Shown: positions 17,561 through 26,127, counted from the stretch's first letter. The stretch: 64,000 bases of DNA from Phycisphaerales bacterium (GCA_020353195.1 CP070691.1:3396566-3460565), one strand, 5' to 3'. Notes: a model not told the origin generated them from the letters alone. Translations and numbers: made by a program.

Positions 17561-17955
17561 TTGTCGTCGATCCCTGTGGCGGGCGCACTGGCCGCCGTGC
17601 TGACGTACGTGTCTGCCGGTTCCGGTCGCCCGGGCGACCGCATTCGTGGAAAACGCCGAGAATCCGGTCAGGTCGAACGGATTATTGTAGCGTTTGTGGC
17701 GTGAAGTGACATCCGCGGGCGGTCGCGGCCGAGGACCGGCCGACCGGTGGTGGCGAACGTATCTTCCCTGTCCATAAGGATTTCCAGGGATGTATCGGAC
17801 CGAGGCCCCGTGTGGCTTCGCTTCCGGCTTGTCGGTCGCAGGGGCAATACCTCGGATGTTGGGTTGGAACAACCCGATCAGTAGTCTAGAATTGGGCGCC
17901 AGGTCAGCCGCCTATCGGGTATGGTGTTCGATCCGCATCTGGAGACGATGATTCA
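17561..17955. other. Divergent promoter region
   Basis: Between the DUF1611 gene and the Rrf2-like gene. It contains the rightward promoter at 17864-17892 (listed separately) and a leftward TACAAT (plus 17684-17689) that could be a -10 for the DUF1611 gene. Confidence 0.5.
17861..17892 (+). promoter_or_regulatory. Promoter TTGGAA-N17-TAGAAT with overlapping inverted repeat
   Basis: -35 TTGGAA at 17864-17869 and -10 TAGAAT at 17887-17892, spacer exactly 17. The -35 lies inside the inverted repeat GGGTT-GGAAC-AACCC (17861-17875), a plausible repressor site. The next gene encodes an Rrf2-like regulator, so autoregulation is possible. Confidence 0.55.
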
Positions 17956-18441
17956 ATGGCATCGCCCGGCCTCTCCGCAGCTCATTATGGGATAGACATT
18001 CTGATGGAGATGGCGGCTGAGCCGGGCCCGATCAGTCGCACCGCCCTGCGGAGCCGGACGGCGCTGACGGCTCGGCAACTGGAGGCCGGGCTCAACGTCC
18101 TGACGGCGTCGAACCTGGTGGCTCACGAAGACGGCCCTCAGGGCAGGTACTTGCTGGCCGAAGCTCCCGAGGCCATCTCGATCCAGCACCTCTGCCGCGC
18201 CCTAGCCGGCGCATCGTTGGATTCGGCAGTCCGCCCGCCCGCGCCTGCGTTTCCCGCACTGGCCGATCTCGACCCCCAGACAACGCTGGACGGACTTCGT
18301 CGGGCCCTTGGGGCCGCCGATGCGGAACTGTGCGCCTACTATGACGCATGTGTGTCACTTGGCGGACCGGAAGGTCCGGCCATTCACGCCCGCTGCAACC
18401 GGGAGCGCGAGGAAGAGCTTAAAGGCTGCGCCAGGAAGTAA
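17956..18441 (+). CDS. Rrf2-like winged-helix regulator
   Basis: Predicted 161 residues. The N-terminal 85 residues follow the Rrf2 pattern: 'LSAAHYGIDILMEMAA', a recognition region 'LTARQLEAGLNVLTASNLV', and a wing ending 'GRYLLAEAPEAISI'. Rrf2 proteins are dimeric repressors; some bind an Fe-S cluster via three cysteines, but the cysteines here (CRALAG, CAYYDACV, ARCN, GCARK) do not match the IscR arrangement clearly. Targets unknown; the palindrome in its own promoter suggests autoregulation. No adjacent Fe-S genes. Confidence 0.65.
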   Translation: MASPGLSAAHYGIDILMEMAAEPGPISRTALRSRTALTARQLEAGLNVLTASNLVAHEDGPQGRYLLAEAPEAISIQHLCRALAGASLDSAVRPPAPAFPALADLDPQTTLDGLRRALGAADAELCAYYDACVSLGGPEGPAIHARCNREREEELKGCARK

Positions 18442-18591
18442 GCTCGGCGCCCTCCAACTCGTTGTCCGCACCTGACCCGGATCCCAATCTCCGCCAAACA
18501 ACCACTCACGGAGATCGAATGCCCTTCGTGGCGCGGGGGCCGTGAAGGATGCAATACACTGCCATGTGTGCGCGTGTGCCCGGGCGTCGCG

Positions 18592-19635
18592 TCAACCGGC
18601 GGGGCTGTCGGCCAGTCGTTGGGCCAGCACCCGGCGGTGCCGGGTGTACCATTCGTGAAGGGCGGCATCGTCGCCGACGAGTCGGCGGCTCGTAGTCATG
18701 ACGTCGTCCACCTGCTCGCGCGTGATCTTCGGGCGATCATCGGGCGTAACGTCGACGTGCGTGAGGGCCCGATCGAGCGTCATCAACGCCATCATCAACG
18801 GCTGCAAGCAGAACAACCGGATGCCGCTGGGGACCGCGGGATAGCCGAGGGTGTACGCCAACGCCTGATCGAGATGATCCGCCGCCCGGGCCACGATCAC
18901 CGCCCGGACGGGCAGAGGCAGCGCAGGCTGCAACAGCGTGTTCGGATCCAGGTCGCATCGGTGGGCGACTTCGGGCGGGATGAACACGCGGCCGTCCGAC
19001 AGGTCGCTGGGATGGTCTTTGACGATGTTGGTCAGTTGCAGGCCTTGACCGAACCGCCGGGCCCGGCTCATTCGTTCCTCGCTGATGGCTCCGGGATCGC
19101 GCCCCAGGTGCAGATCGAACAGCCGCGTCAGCATCATGCCGACCACGCCGGCGGCGTAGTGGCAGTACCGCTCGAGATCGTCGAGCGTGGCACACAGCCA
19201 TCGCGGATCATCACCGGCGTCGGTCAGCGGCGTCTTCCGCAATCCGCCGATCATCTCGACCGCGCAGGCCCGGACGGCGTCGATGACGCCCGGAGGAAAC
19301 GCCGCCAGCTGCGCGAACACCTGACCACAGCGATTCATGAGCCGGCAGCACGGCTCGTCACGGCGGCGACCGGTGAACCGCTCGGCGACACGCTGGCAGC
19401 GGTCGATCTGCAGCGGCGGGCCCAGCGTGGCCAAGAGGTCGTCGAACATACGCTGGCGGTCGGCTTCGCTGTCGGCCGGATGATCTTCGACAGTGTCGAC
19501 GATTCGGCATACCAGATAGGCGGAGCCCACCCAGATGCCCAACGGCGAGGGTAGCTCGGGAATCGACAGGGCGAACGTACGAGACACGCCCTGAAGCAAC
19601 TCGTCCAGGGGTACATCCGTCCGGCAGTCGGTCAT
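18592..19635 (-). CDS. Squalene/phytoene synthase family enzyme
   Basis: Predicted 347 residues. Head-to-head prenyl synthases condense two farnesyl or geranylgeranyl diphosphates. Visible motifs: SRTFALSIPELP at about 18-29, first Asp-rich motif DTVED at 47-51, YCHYAAGVVG at 157-166, and GQGLQLTNIVKD at 196-207 with acidic residues for the second Mg site. The DTVED form and overall pattern favour squalene synthase over phytoene synthase. The product would feed hopanoid, sterol or carotenoid routes, but no such genes are adjacent. Start taken at ATG 19635; in-frame ATGs up to 19749 exist and no Shine-Dalgarno decides. The frame opens seven bases after the GTPase gene, so the two likely form an operon. 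Confidence 0.88.
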   Translation of the reverse strand: MTDCRTDVPLDELLQGVSRTFALSIPELPSPLGIWVGSAYLVCRIVDTVEDHPADSEADRQRMFDDLLATLGPPLQIDRCQRVAERFTGRRRDEPCCRLMNRCGQVFAQLAAFPPGVIDAVRACAVEMIGGLRKTPLTDAGDDPRWLCATLDDLERYCHYAAGVVGMMLTRLFDLHLGRDPGAISEERMSRARRFGQGLQLTNIVKDHPSDLSDGRVFIPPEVAHRCDLDPNTLLQPALPLPVRAVIVARAADHLDQALAYTLGYPAVPSGIRLFCLQPLMMALMTLDRALTHVDVTPDDRPKITREQVDDVMTTSRRLVGDDAALHEWYTRHRRVLAQRLADSPAG

Positions 19636-19755
19636 GGCGGCTGCGAGCATATCGCGGTTCGCGCCGGCGTCAACGCGCCGCTTCATGACCGGGACGATCG
19701 CAGCACGGGTCACGCCGTGGATGTCATGCAGGACGTGTGGCGGAAGCATCCGCGA

Positions 19756-20751
19756 TCAGGTGTGCAGCTCCACGACGTCTCTGTCATGCAGGATGTGGTC
19801 GAGGTGCACGTTCTGCCCGTCAGTGACACCGTGGCCCCACAGGCGCGCGGATCTGACGCGCTGCTCGAGTCCGCGGTGCACCTTGCGGGCCATTGCGTGA
19901 ACGTCGCTGCCGGCGGGGAGGACGAAAGGCTCGCTGAGGTCGGGCTTCTTGCCGGGCGGCTTGGCGTATATGCGTATCACGCGGGTCAATTCGAAGAGGA
20001 GCCCAGGCAGGTGAGCCATCCGGTCCGCGTCGCGAACGGACAGCGGTTCGATCCGCACGCGCGCGGCGAAGAGATCGCGAAGCATCTCGAGATTGTCGTT
20101 CGTGCCGGGAAGGTCGATCTTGTTGGCCAGCACGAGTCCGGGGACTCTCAGTATTGCCTCCGGTTCGTCTGGACGCGCGCGCGGGCCGTCGGTCAGCTCG
20201 ATGCGTCGTTCGGCAAGGTGATCCAGGCACGTCTCGACGTCCTCGAGAACCGAGTCGCTGGCGATATCTGCGACGACGATCAGCGCGTCCGCCGAGCGCC
20301 ACAGGCCGAAAGAACCGGTCGGCACGTGGTCGGCCGTTACCGGCGGGGTGTCGATCAGCTGAATCTGGACGTCCTCGTACGGGACCATTCCGGGCAGGGG
20401 CAGCGGCGTGGAGAACGGGTAGTCTGCGATCTTCACGTGGGCGTTGGTCAGGCCGCCGACGATCGCCGATTTGCCGACGTTGGGCGTGCCGATCAGGGCG
20501 ATTTGGCCGGCCCCGGATTTCGGGACGTAGAACGGGTCGACCCGTGCCGGGCCTTTCGGGCCGCCGTGCTGCAGGGCCTTGCGCGCCGCGGAGAGCTTCT
20601 TCTTCAGCTCGGCCTGCATCTTTTCGGAGGATTTGTGCTTCGGCAGCTCGCGCCACATCTCTTCCAGCGCGGCCAGCTTCTCCTCGGGTGTCTTGGCTGC
20701 CCGGTACTTGGCGTCGGCCTCGTGATACTGCGGGGTCAGGTTCAGGGCCAT
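19756..20751 (-). CDS. DRG/Obg-like GTPase with C-terminal TGS domain
   Basis: Predicted 331 residues. N-terminal about 75 residues form a charged helical hairpin. The G domain shows GTPNVGKS at 88-95 (G1), a G3 written DTPP at 134-137 where most relatives have D-x-P-G, and NKID at 210-213 (G4). The C-terminal about 70 residues ('IRIYAKPPGKKPDLSEPFVL...GQNVHLDHILHDRDVVELH') form a TGS domain that binds RNA or the ribosome in relatives. The order matches the archaeal/eukaryotic DRG group, which acts with ribosomes; a clade of bacterial homologues exists. Precedes the squalene-synthase-like gene in the same direction. Confidence 0.85.
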   Translation of the reverse strand: MALNLTPQYHEADAKYRAAKTPEEKLAALEEMWRELPKHKSSEKMQAELKKKLSAARKALQHGGPKGPARVDPFYVPKSGAGQIALIGTPNVGKSAIVGGLTNAHVKIADYPFSTPLPLPGMVPYEDVQIQLIDTPPVTADHVPTGSFGLWRSADALIVVADIASDSVLEDVETCLDHLAERRIELTDGPRARPDEPEAILRVPGLVLANKIDLPGTNDNLEMLRDLFAARVRIEPLSVRDADRMAHLPGLLFELTRVIRIYAKPPGKKPDLSEPFVLPAGSDVHAMARKVHRGLEQRVRSARLWGHGVTDGQNVHLDHILHDRDVVELHT

Positions 20752-21098
20752 CGCGTCGGCTCCGGTCTAAGTATATCCAGGCCGGGGCCGTGAGGCATCG
20801 CGGCCGCAAGTCGCGCAGCGATGATTGGCGTATCGGGTCCCTGATCGGGAGTGTGGGGGATTCCGGTCACTGCCGGACCGTGTGACGCGCGGGCGGCTGT
20901 TGAGAGAAGGCGCTGGTTTCGCATCATACCCTTGGGCATCCGATAAACGTGTGGTCGCGCAGCCCTCCACAGGTTGCGGTGGACGGACTGAAGGCGCCCG
21001 GCTGCGTGCCGTATGTGGTGTTCGGTACGGCTCTTACATTGCCCGGCACCTTCGTGGCCTCTGATCGTCGACTGGAGAGCGGGCAGCAGCGTTTACCA
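20752..21098. other. Intergenic region upstream of GTPase operon
   Basis: No gene or RNA recognised. Should contain the leftward promoter for the GTPase/prenyl-synthase operon; none could be assigned with confidence. Confidence 0.4.
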
Positions 21099-21127
21099 TT
21101 GACATCGCAGCCCCGATCTGCTATCGT
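21099..21127 (+). promoter_or_regulatory. Promoter TTGACA-N17-TATCGT
   Basis: Perfect -35 TTGACA at 21099-21104, 17-base spacer, -10 TATCGT at 21122-21127. The start of transcription should fall near 21134, only a few bases before the ATG at 21140 and about 350 bases before the PEP-CTERM gene. Confidence 0.6.
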
Positions 21128-21139
21128 AGTGACTCTGTG

Positions 21140-21334
21140 ATGTCTCTGCGGGCGGGGGGCGCGTGCAGCGTGCTGCTCGCCTCATATCTGGGATCGTGGG
21201 CAGCGAGGAAGTGGCTGTCGACTGTGGTTGTTTGCGGCAACCGGCATGCCGACGGTCGAAGGAGGAGCGAAGCGATCATCTCAAGGATATTGATGGTCGG
21301 CGTTTGTGTGGCGGTTCTTGCGCAGGTCTCGTAG
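21140..21334 (+). CDS. Possible leaderless small protein
   Basis: Predicted 64 residues with two hydrophobic stretches (ACSVLLASYLGSWAA and ILMVGVCVAVLAQV). It begins only a few bases after the expected start of transcription from the 21099 promoter, so it would be read from a leaderless mRNA. GTG at 21137 is an alternative start. No family known; it could instead be untranslated leader of the downstream gene. Confidence 0.3.
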   Translation: MSLRAGGACSVLLASYLGSWAARKWLSTVVVCGNRHADGRRRSEAIISRILMVGVCVAVLAQVS

Positions 21335-21457
21335 GTCTGGGCGCCGTTGGCTCGGTCAGGAGGCGAATACCGTAGACAAGGGTTCGGGGCGTTGCCCCTT
21401 GCGACGGTGGTGTCCCAAGCCAGTTGCAGCGGGGGATGGGAAGAGGCGATGCAACGA

Positions 21458-21480
21458 CTCGTCGCGAGCGACGAGGGAGG
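21458..21480 (+). promoter_or_regulatory. Hairpin abutting a strong Shine-Dalgarno
   Basis: CTCGTCGC (21458-21465) pairs with GCGACGAG (21468-21475), directly followed by the ribosome-binding purines GGGAGG (21475-21480), six bases before ATG 21487. The stem overlaps the first base of the site and could modulate initiation. Confidence 0.4.
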
Positions 21481-21486
21481 ATTACC

Positions 21487-22140
21487 ATGAGACGACTGAA
21501 CGGGGTTGTTTGTGTTGCGCTGCTGGCGGGAATCACCGCACCGGCCGCAGCCGATTTCACGTACGAACTGTCCGTGAAATTCAACGGGTCGACGCCGGCG
21601 AGCCCGAGCCTGCCGTGGACGGAGGCAACGTTCGAGCAAGAGGGCGTGGGGGACGTCAAGTTGACGTTATCGGCTACGAACCTGATGGGCGATGAGTTCA
21701 TCAGCGAATGGTATTTCAACGTCCTGGACGTAGTAGATCCCACTCAGCTCGTGTTCACACCGGACGGAACGCTGCCGTTCACCGTGCTTGGCATCGAGCA
21801 GCAATCAAACGCGTTTCAGGCCGATGGCGACGGACTCTTCGACATCCGGTTCGACTTCATCCACACGCTAGGTCCGGGAGATCAGTTTGTCGGGCAGGAG
21901 GTCGGCACGTGGATCATTTCGCACCCAACCATGGATTTGAACCCCGAGATGTTCTGGGACACGAGCATGTCAGCCATGGAGGGCGGCATCGAGGGCCTTT
22001 ACACCGCTGCACATCTCGGAGGAATAGACGGCGAGGATGAGGGGAACAGTTGGATCACCGTCATCCCGGCCCCCGGTGCTGCGCTACTGGGCGCGGTCGG
22101 CCTGGGTCTGATTCACTGTGTGAAGCGGCGGTACGTGTAG
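21487..22140 (+). CDS. Exported protein with PEP-CTERM-type sorting signal
   Basis: Predicted 217 residues. GGGAGG sits six bases before ATG 21487, which begins a signal peptide ending near APAAAD. The mature part is beta-rich without recognisable domain. The C-terminus 'VIPAPGAALLGAVGLGLIHCVKRRYV' has the tripartite PEP-CTERM form: short P-A-P motif, hydrophobic helix, basic tail. Such proteins are cut by an exosortase and moved to the surface or matrix. No exosortase is in this window. Followed by a rho-independent terminator at 22180. Confidence 0.85.
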   Translation: MRRLNGVVCVALLAGITAPAAADFTYELSVKFNGSTPASPSLPWTEATFEQEGVGDVKLTLSATNLMGDEFISEWYFNVLDVVDPTQLVFTPDGTLPFTVLGIEQQSNAFQADGDGLFDIRFDFIHTLGPGDQFVGQEVGTWIISHPTMDLNPEMFWDTSMSAMEGGIEGLYTAAHLGGIDGEDEGNSWITVIPAPGAALLGAVGLGLIHCVKRRYV

Positions 22141-22179
22141 GCGTTATTGCGGTTTCTTCTTCATAGCATGCAATTTCTC

Positions 22180-22209
22180 GGGCTGGCCAGTTCGGCCGGC
22201 CCGTTTTCT
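22180..22209 (+). terminator. Rho-independent terminator after PEP-CTERM gene
   Basis: GGGCTGGCC (22180-22188), five-base loop, GGCCGGCCC (22194-22202, one G-U pair), followed by GTTTTCT. Lies 40 bases after the stop codon. Confidence 0.75.
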
Positions 22210-22393
22210 ATGTGTGCGAACATCGTGTCATACGCCCAGGTACGACCGGGCGGCGGATTGTGCGGCGCGATGTACGTCGGATAGTCGGTTGCTGGGGAAC
22301 GGCCCGCCGTCGGCGCCGCACAGCCGCGCGTCCACGCCACGCACGGCGCCCCGAAGACAACCCTCACACCGTAGCCACCGCGCGGTGCCTGAA

Positions 22394-22438
22394 AAATCAT
22401 CCTGACACCTTTTTTAAAAAATCAACCTGACACCTTTT
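22394..22438. repeat. Two tandem copies of a CCTGACACCTTTT repeat
   Basis: AATCATCCTGACACCTTTT and AATCAACCTGACACCTTTT lie 25 bases apart. The second copy supplies the last codons and stop of the GT9 gene (LEKVSG, stop). The complementary core GGTGTCAGG resembles motifs often seen near REP-associated transposases, but no such gene is in the window. Confidence 0.6.
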
Positions 22439-23504
22439 CCAGCCAGGATGCGGTGGCGCGGACGACGGGGTCGACGTCCACCTGGTGCATGCATTCGTGG
22501 CCGTGGGGGCACTGGGTCAGGGACCGCAGATAGCAGGGTACGCAGGGGAGGTCGGCCTGCAGGAGGTAGGCGTGCGATGCGTAGGGCCCGGTGCGGCGGG
22601 GGTTCGTCGGGCCCAGGATGCACACGATCGGGCGCCCCAAGGCGGCGGCGATGTGCGCGGGGGCCGAATCCTGACAAACGACCACCGACGCCCGCTCGAG
22701 GATCGCCACCATCTCGCGCACGCCGGAGCGGCCCGCCAGGTTCACCGGAGAAAGCTCGCGGGGCGCCGACGCGTTCGCGGCGATCGCCGCACACAGGTCG
22801 GCTTCGTCCCGAGTGCCCATCAGTAGGGTGCGGACCCGATGTTCGACAGCCAGGCGGCTGACGACGCTCGTGTAGCGCTCGGGCAGCCACCGTTTGGCTT
22901 CCCCCCGGGCACCGGGAAGGATCGCAACGAAGGGCTCCCCGCTGGTTACGCCGGCTGCCCCCAGCAGGTCGGCGGCCCGTTGGCGCTCGGCGTCGGTCAC
23001 CGCCAGGTTGAACGTGACCGGTACGTGGTCGAAGCCGAGAACCGAGGCGATCCGGTAGTTCTTGTCCACGGCGTGAAGCTCCGGATCCGGCGTGTCGATC
23101 TCGTGCGTGTAGAAGATCCAGGCGAGCTCGCGGGCGGAACGGAAGCCGATCCGCATTGACGCCCTCGACGCCAGCGTGAGGAACCCGCTGCGGAACAGAC
23201 CCTGCAGGTCGATGGCCAGGTCGAATTCCTTCGCCCGCAAGTCGCTGACGAACCGGGCGAACTGGCGGCTGACGTGCATGCTTCGGCCGATGCGCCCGAA
23301 CCGACGCCGGTCAAACTCGATGACCTCGTTCAGTTCCGGGTGGTGCCGGATGAGCGGGGCGCAGGCGGTTGAGATCAGCCAGGCGATGTGGGCACTGGGG
23401 AACCGCTCGCGCAGCCCGTGAAGCACGGGTAGCGCATGGACGACGTCGCCCAGGGAACTGGGTTTGATGAGCAGAATGCGTTGATGGTCGGCCTGGTCCG
23501 TCAT
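22422..23504 (-). CDS. GT9 heptosyltransferase-family glycosyltransferase
   Basis: Predicted 360 residues. GT-B fold glycosyltransferase of the ADP-heptose:LPS heptosyltransferase family. N-terminal 'RILLIKPSSLGDVVHALPVL' is the family signature with the catalytic-site Asp in SLGD; FVAILPGARGEAKRWLPERY and 'VVCQDSAPAHIAAALGRPIV' mark the nucleotide-sugar half. Expected to add heptose or a related sugar to lipopolysaccharide core at the inner membrane. The Cys-rich end ('LPCVPCYLRSLTQCPHGHECM') is common in the family. The extreme C-terminus is made of the dispersed repeat at 22422. Lone gene; no core-biosynthesis partners nearby. Confidence 0.92.
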   Translation of the reverse strand: MTDQADHQRILLIKPSSLGDVVHALPVLHGLRERFPSAHIAWLISTACAPLIRHHPELNEVIEFDRRRFGRIGRSMHVSRQFARFVSDLRAKEFDLAIDLQGLFRSGFLTLASRASMRIGFRSARELAWIFYTHEIDTPDPELHAVDKNYRIASVLGFDHVPVTFNLAVTDAERQRAADLLGAAGVTSGEPFVAILPGARGEAKRWLPERYTSVVSRLAVEHRVRTLLMGTRDEADLCAAIAANASAPRELSPVNLAGRSGVREMVAILERASVVVCQDSAPAHIAAALGRPIVCILGPTNPRRTGPYASHAYLLQADLPCVPCYLRSLTQCPHGHECMHQVDVDPVVRATASWLEKVSG

Positions 23505-23607
23505 GGGAAAACGTGGAATCTCTCACGTGACCGCCGAGAAGGGCGTCTCGGCGGGGCGAACTGTCGCGGCTGCCCGCGGGCACGCAAAAGAGGTCCCCGT
23601 CCTTTCT

Positions 23608-24372
23608 CTAAGCGCTTTTTTCTTGGGTCGCCTGTCCCTGAGGCGCCCAGGTGCCGTCGGGCTGCAACAGCTCGTGCGGCTTGAAGTCGGCTTTGTAACT
23701 CATCTTCGGGCATCCGGCGACATAATAGCCAAGGTAATAATAGTCCAGCCCGGTGTCGGCGGCATAGCGGATTTCCCACAGCAGCGAGTAGGTGCCCAGG
23801 CTCCGGCGTCGGTAGTCCGGGTCGAAGTACATGTAGACGGAGCTGAGCAGGCGCGGGCATCGATCGGCCAGGCTAACGCCGATGATCCGCCGGCCCAGCA
23901 GGTAGCGGAACTCCAGCGAGTCCACGGCCGAGTCATAGAGGAACTCGTGAAACTCGTCGCGGCTTCCGGTCATCGTTCCGTCATGCTGGTGTTCCAGGTA
24001 GCGCGCGTAGATGTCGAGCTTGTCGTCCGTCGGTTCGGGCGGTCCGATCTCGACGCGCAGGTCAAGATTGCGGCGCCAGACCCGCCGCATGGAGCGGCTC
24101 TGGGAGAATGACCGCACGGGAATTCGGATGGGTGTACAGGCCTTGCATCCCGGGCACGCCGGGCGATAGATCACCCGTCCGCTCCGGCGGAAGCCGCGGT
24201 CCATGAACGCGGCGTAGATGGAGGGCTCTATGGTGTTGACCTGGAAGCCTTCACTCCTGGCGGTTCGGCCTTTGAGGTAGGGGCATGCGTGGTCGGCGCC
24301 TTCCGGGAGCGGGTGTTGCTCCATGAGACGGTCAACGAGCAGCCTGGCCAACAGTTGTTCTTCGCCGTTCAC
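23608..24372 (-). CDS. bpt: Aspartate/glutamate leucyltransferase (Bpt/ATE family)
   Basis: Predicted 254 residues from GTG 24372. Aminoacyl-tRNA-protein transferase that adds Leu (Bpt) or Arg (ATE) to N-terminal Asp/Glu, marking proteins for the N-degron pathway. Visible: 'ACPYLKGRTARSEGF' near the start, 'RPACPGCKACTPIRIPV' with paired CxxC, and the C-terminal 'YYLGYYVAGCPKMSYKADFKP'. The bacterial family is typically about 230-250 residues; the frame extends to an ATG at 24510, but the added 46 residues look non-native, so the inner GTG is preferred. No clpS or aat nearby. Confidence 0.88.
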   Translation of the reverse strand: MNGEEQLLARLLVDRLMEQHPLPEGADHACPYLKGRTARSEGFQVNTIEPSIYAAFMDRGFRRSGRVIYRPACPGCKACTPIRIPVRSFSQSRSMRRVWRRNLDLRVEIGPPEPTDDKLDIYARYLEHQHDGTMTGSRDEFHEFLYDSAVDSLEFRYLLGRRIIGVSLADRCPRLLSSVYMYFDPDYRRRSLGTYSLLWEIRYAADTGLDYYYLGYYVAGCPKMSYKADFKPHELLQPDGTWAPQGQATQEKSA

Positions 24373-24627
24373 GACAGTCCCATGGTACCGGATCTTGCAG
24401 GCCCGGTCAGCGGGCGGGCCGTCGCAGATTCCGCTTGCCGATGCTGCCGGGTTGCTATATGAAGGGAGGTCGAGAGAGAGCGACGGGTATTGTTGTTGTG
24501 GCAGTAACACGGGGCGAGATACGACGCCTGACTGCCCGTGGTGCCCGGTTGGACGGGAGACGTCCGGCGTGTTCTGATGCCGTTGGTGAGGTGCGCCTCC
24601 TTTTCTCTCTCAGACAGGAAACGGTAT

Positions 24628-24801
24628 ATGCTTCCGAGATTCTATGGTGTGGTTCCGCTGGCCGCCGTCGTGGCCATGATGAACCTGGATATCGACGGTT
24701 GGCTGGTGGGAACCGAGGTTCGAACCGTCGTCGCGAGCTTTCTCGCGTCCATCTTGTCGGCGTTGACGGCTTTGGTCGTGAACGGCCTGTTCTGGGTGTG
24801 A
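24628..24801 (+). CDS. Small hydrophobic protein (57 aa)
   Basis: Predicted 57 residues with two hydrophobic segments (FYGVVPLAAVVAMMNL and 'VVASFLASILSALTALVVNG'), probably membrane-bound. AGGAAA lies about six bases before ATG 24628. Composition is unlike the arginine-rich chance frames of this genome. No family recognised. Stands alone between divergent and convergent neighbours. Confidence 0.55.
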   Translation: MLPRFYGVVPLAAVVAMMNLDIDGWLVGTEVRTVVASFLASILSALTALVVNGLFWV

Positions 24802-24839
24802 GGCGCGGCGCCGCGGGTGCGGTCGGGGTCACGGGCCGG

Positions 24840-26084
24840 TCAGTCGGTCTCGTGGCGGAATGCGGCCTTGACCGCACCGCTGGCGGACCGACGGGCGAGG
24901 GTCGCGAAGGCGGATCGATAGTCGCGCAGGGCGAAGGTGTGCGTCAGGAGCCCGTCGGTCTTGAGCTTGCCCGCCTGAATCAAATCGAAGACCACCTCGT
25001 AGGTGTGCTGATCGGCGTTGTTGAGGTGCTCGATCTGCCGGCCGTAGCTGCCCAGCAGCGATATTTCCGAGAACCAGATCGGCGTCGTGTCAACGACGCC
25101 GATTTGGGACGTTCCCATTTCCACCACCGTGCCCCGGGGGCGGGTGAATTTCACGGCGTCGGTGAGGCTTCGACCGGTCCCGATGCAGTCGTAGACGAGG
25201 TCGAATCCGCCGATGAGCATCTGGTTCCCGAAGGCCGCCGCCACGCGCCGGCCGCCGACAAGGTCGGCGATTTCATCGTATCGTCGGGCCTGGCTGAATG
25301 ACCGCGGCCATCGCAGCACGGTGTCGGCGCCGGCGTTGCGCATGAGCGCTTCCTGGTGCCGATGCCGGACGGCGGCTGCAATGGAGCATTGCACGCCCAG
25401 GGCGCGGATCGAAGCGACGGCGGCGATGCCGATGATACCGCTGCCGAGGACGAACGCGCGCTCGCCCGGCGCGGGTGGCCGACGGAGGACGCCGTGCAGC
25501 GCTCCGGCGAGCGGATCGACCAGCACGGCCTGTTCGTCGGGCATCGCGTCGGGGACGGCGTGCAGCTGGGACTTATGCGCGATGAAGTACGGGGCCCATG
25601 ATCCGCCGGTCAGGCGGTTGGCGCCGATCATGGTGCCCTTGGGGATGGCGCCGCTGAGAAAGTTCTCGCACAAGCAGAACAGGCCGACGCGACATTGCGG
25701 GCACGGGGGGTCGATTCCCCGCGGCCTGCACGACAACGACGGCTCCACGCAGACCCGTTGCCCGACCTTCCACCCGGTTGCGTCGGGTCCGGTTTCGTCG
25801 ATGACGGCGACGTTCTCATGCCCCAGGACGGTCGGGAAGCTGGTCAGCGCGCGGAGGATCGTGGCGGGATGATGGCGGAGGAACACCAGCGCCAGTTCCG
25901 TTCCGCAGATCCCGCCCAGCCGCGTCCGGAGACGGACCCAGTCGTCGGCGGGCAGCTTCGGCACGGGAATGTCCTTCATCCTCAGTCCCGACAGCGCCGA
26001 CGTGTAGGCGCGGGGCGTCAGCAGGCCCAGTGCTTTGCAGGCCATCCAACGGGCGGCGCCGATGTCAAACGTCAATGCGAGCAT
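24840..26084 (-). CDS. Zinc-dependent alcohol dehydrogenase-like protein (MDR family)
   Basis: Predicted 414 residues. Medium-chain dehydrogenase: GroES-like catalytic half with GICGTELAL (zinc ligand Cys), 'TVLGHENVAVIDETG' (GHE), and a cluster of cysteines 'PPCPQCRVGLFCLCENF' for the structural zinc; Rossmann half with 'AFVLGSGIIGIAAVASI' (GxGxxG) and 'GFDLVYDCIG'. It would oxidise an alcohol or sugar alcohol with NAD(P)+. ATG 26084 starts the conserved sequence; earlier in-frame codons look non-native. Longer than the common 340-360 residues because of an extended N-terminus. Substrate unknown. Confidence 0.88.
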   Translation of the reverse strand: MLALTFDIGAARWMACKALGLLTPRAYTSALSGLRMKDIPVPKLPADDWVRLRTRLGGICGTELALVFLRHHPATILRALTSFPTVLGHENVAVIDETGPDATGWKVGQRVCVEPSLSCRPRGIDPPCPQCRVGLFCLCENFLSGAIPKGTMIGANRLTGGSWAPYFIAHKSQLHAVPDAMPDEQAVLVDPLAGALHGVLRRPPAPGERAFVLGSGIIGIAAVASIRALGVQCSIAAAVRHRHQEALMRNAGADTVLRWPRSFSQARRYDEIADLVGGRRVAAAFGNQMLIGGFDLVYDCIGTGRSLTDAVKFTRPRGTVVEMGTSQIGVVDTTPIWFSEISLLGSYGRQIEHLNNADQHTYEVVFDLIQAGKLKTDGLLTHTFALRDYRSAFATLARRSASGAVKAAFRHETD

Positions 26085-26127
26085 GGTTACCGCGTGACAC
26101 TTCGTTCGCGCTTCCGGCACAGCGCCG

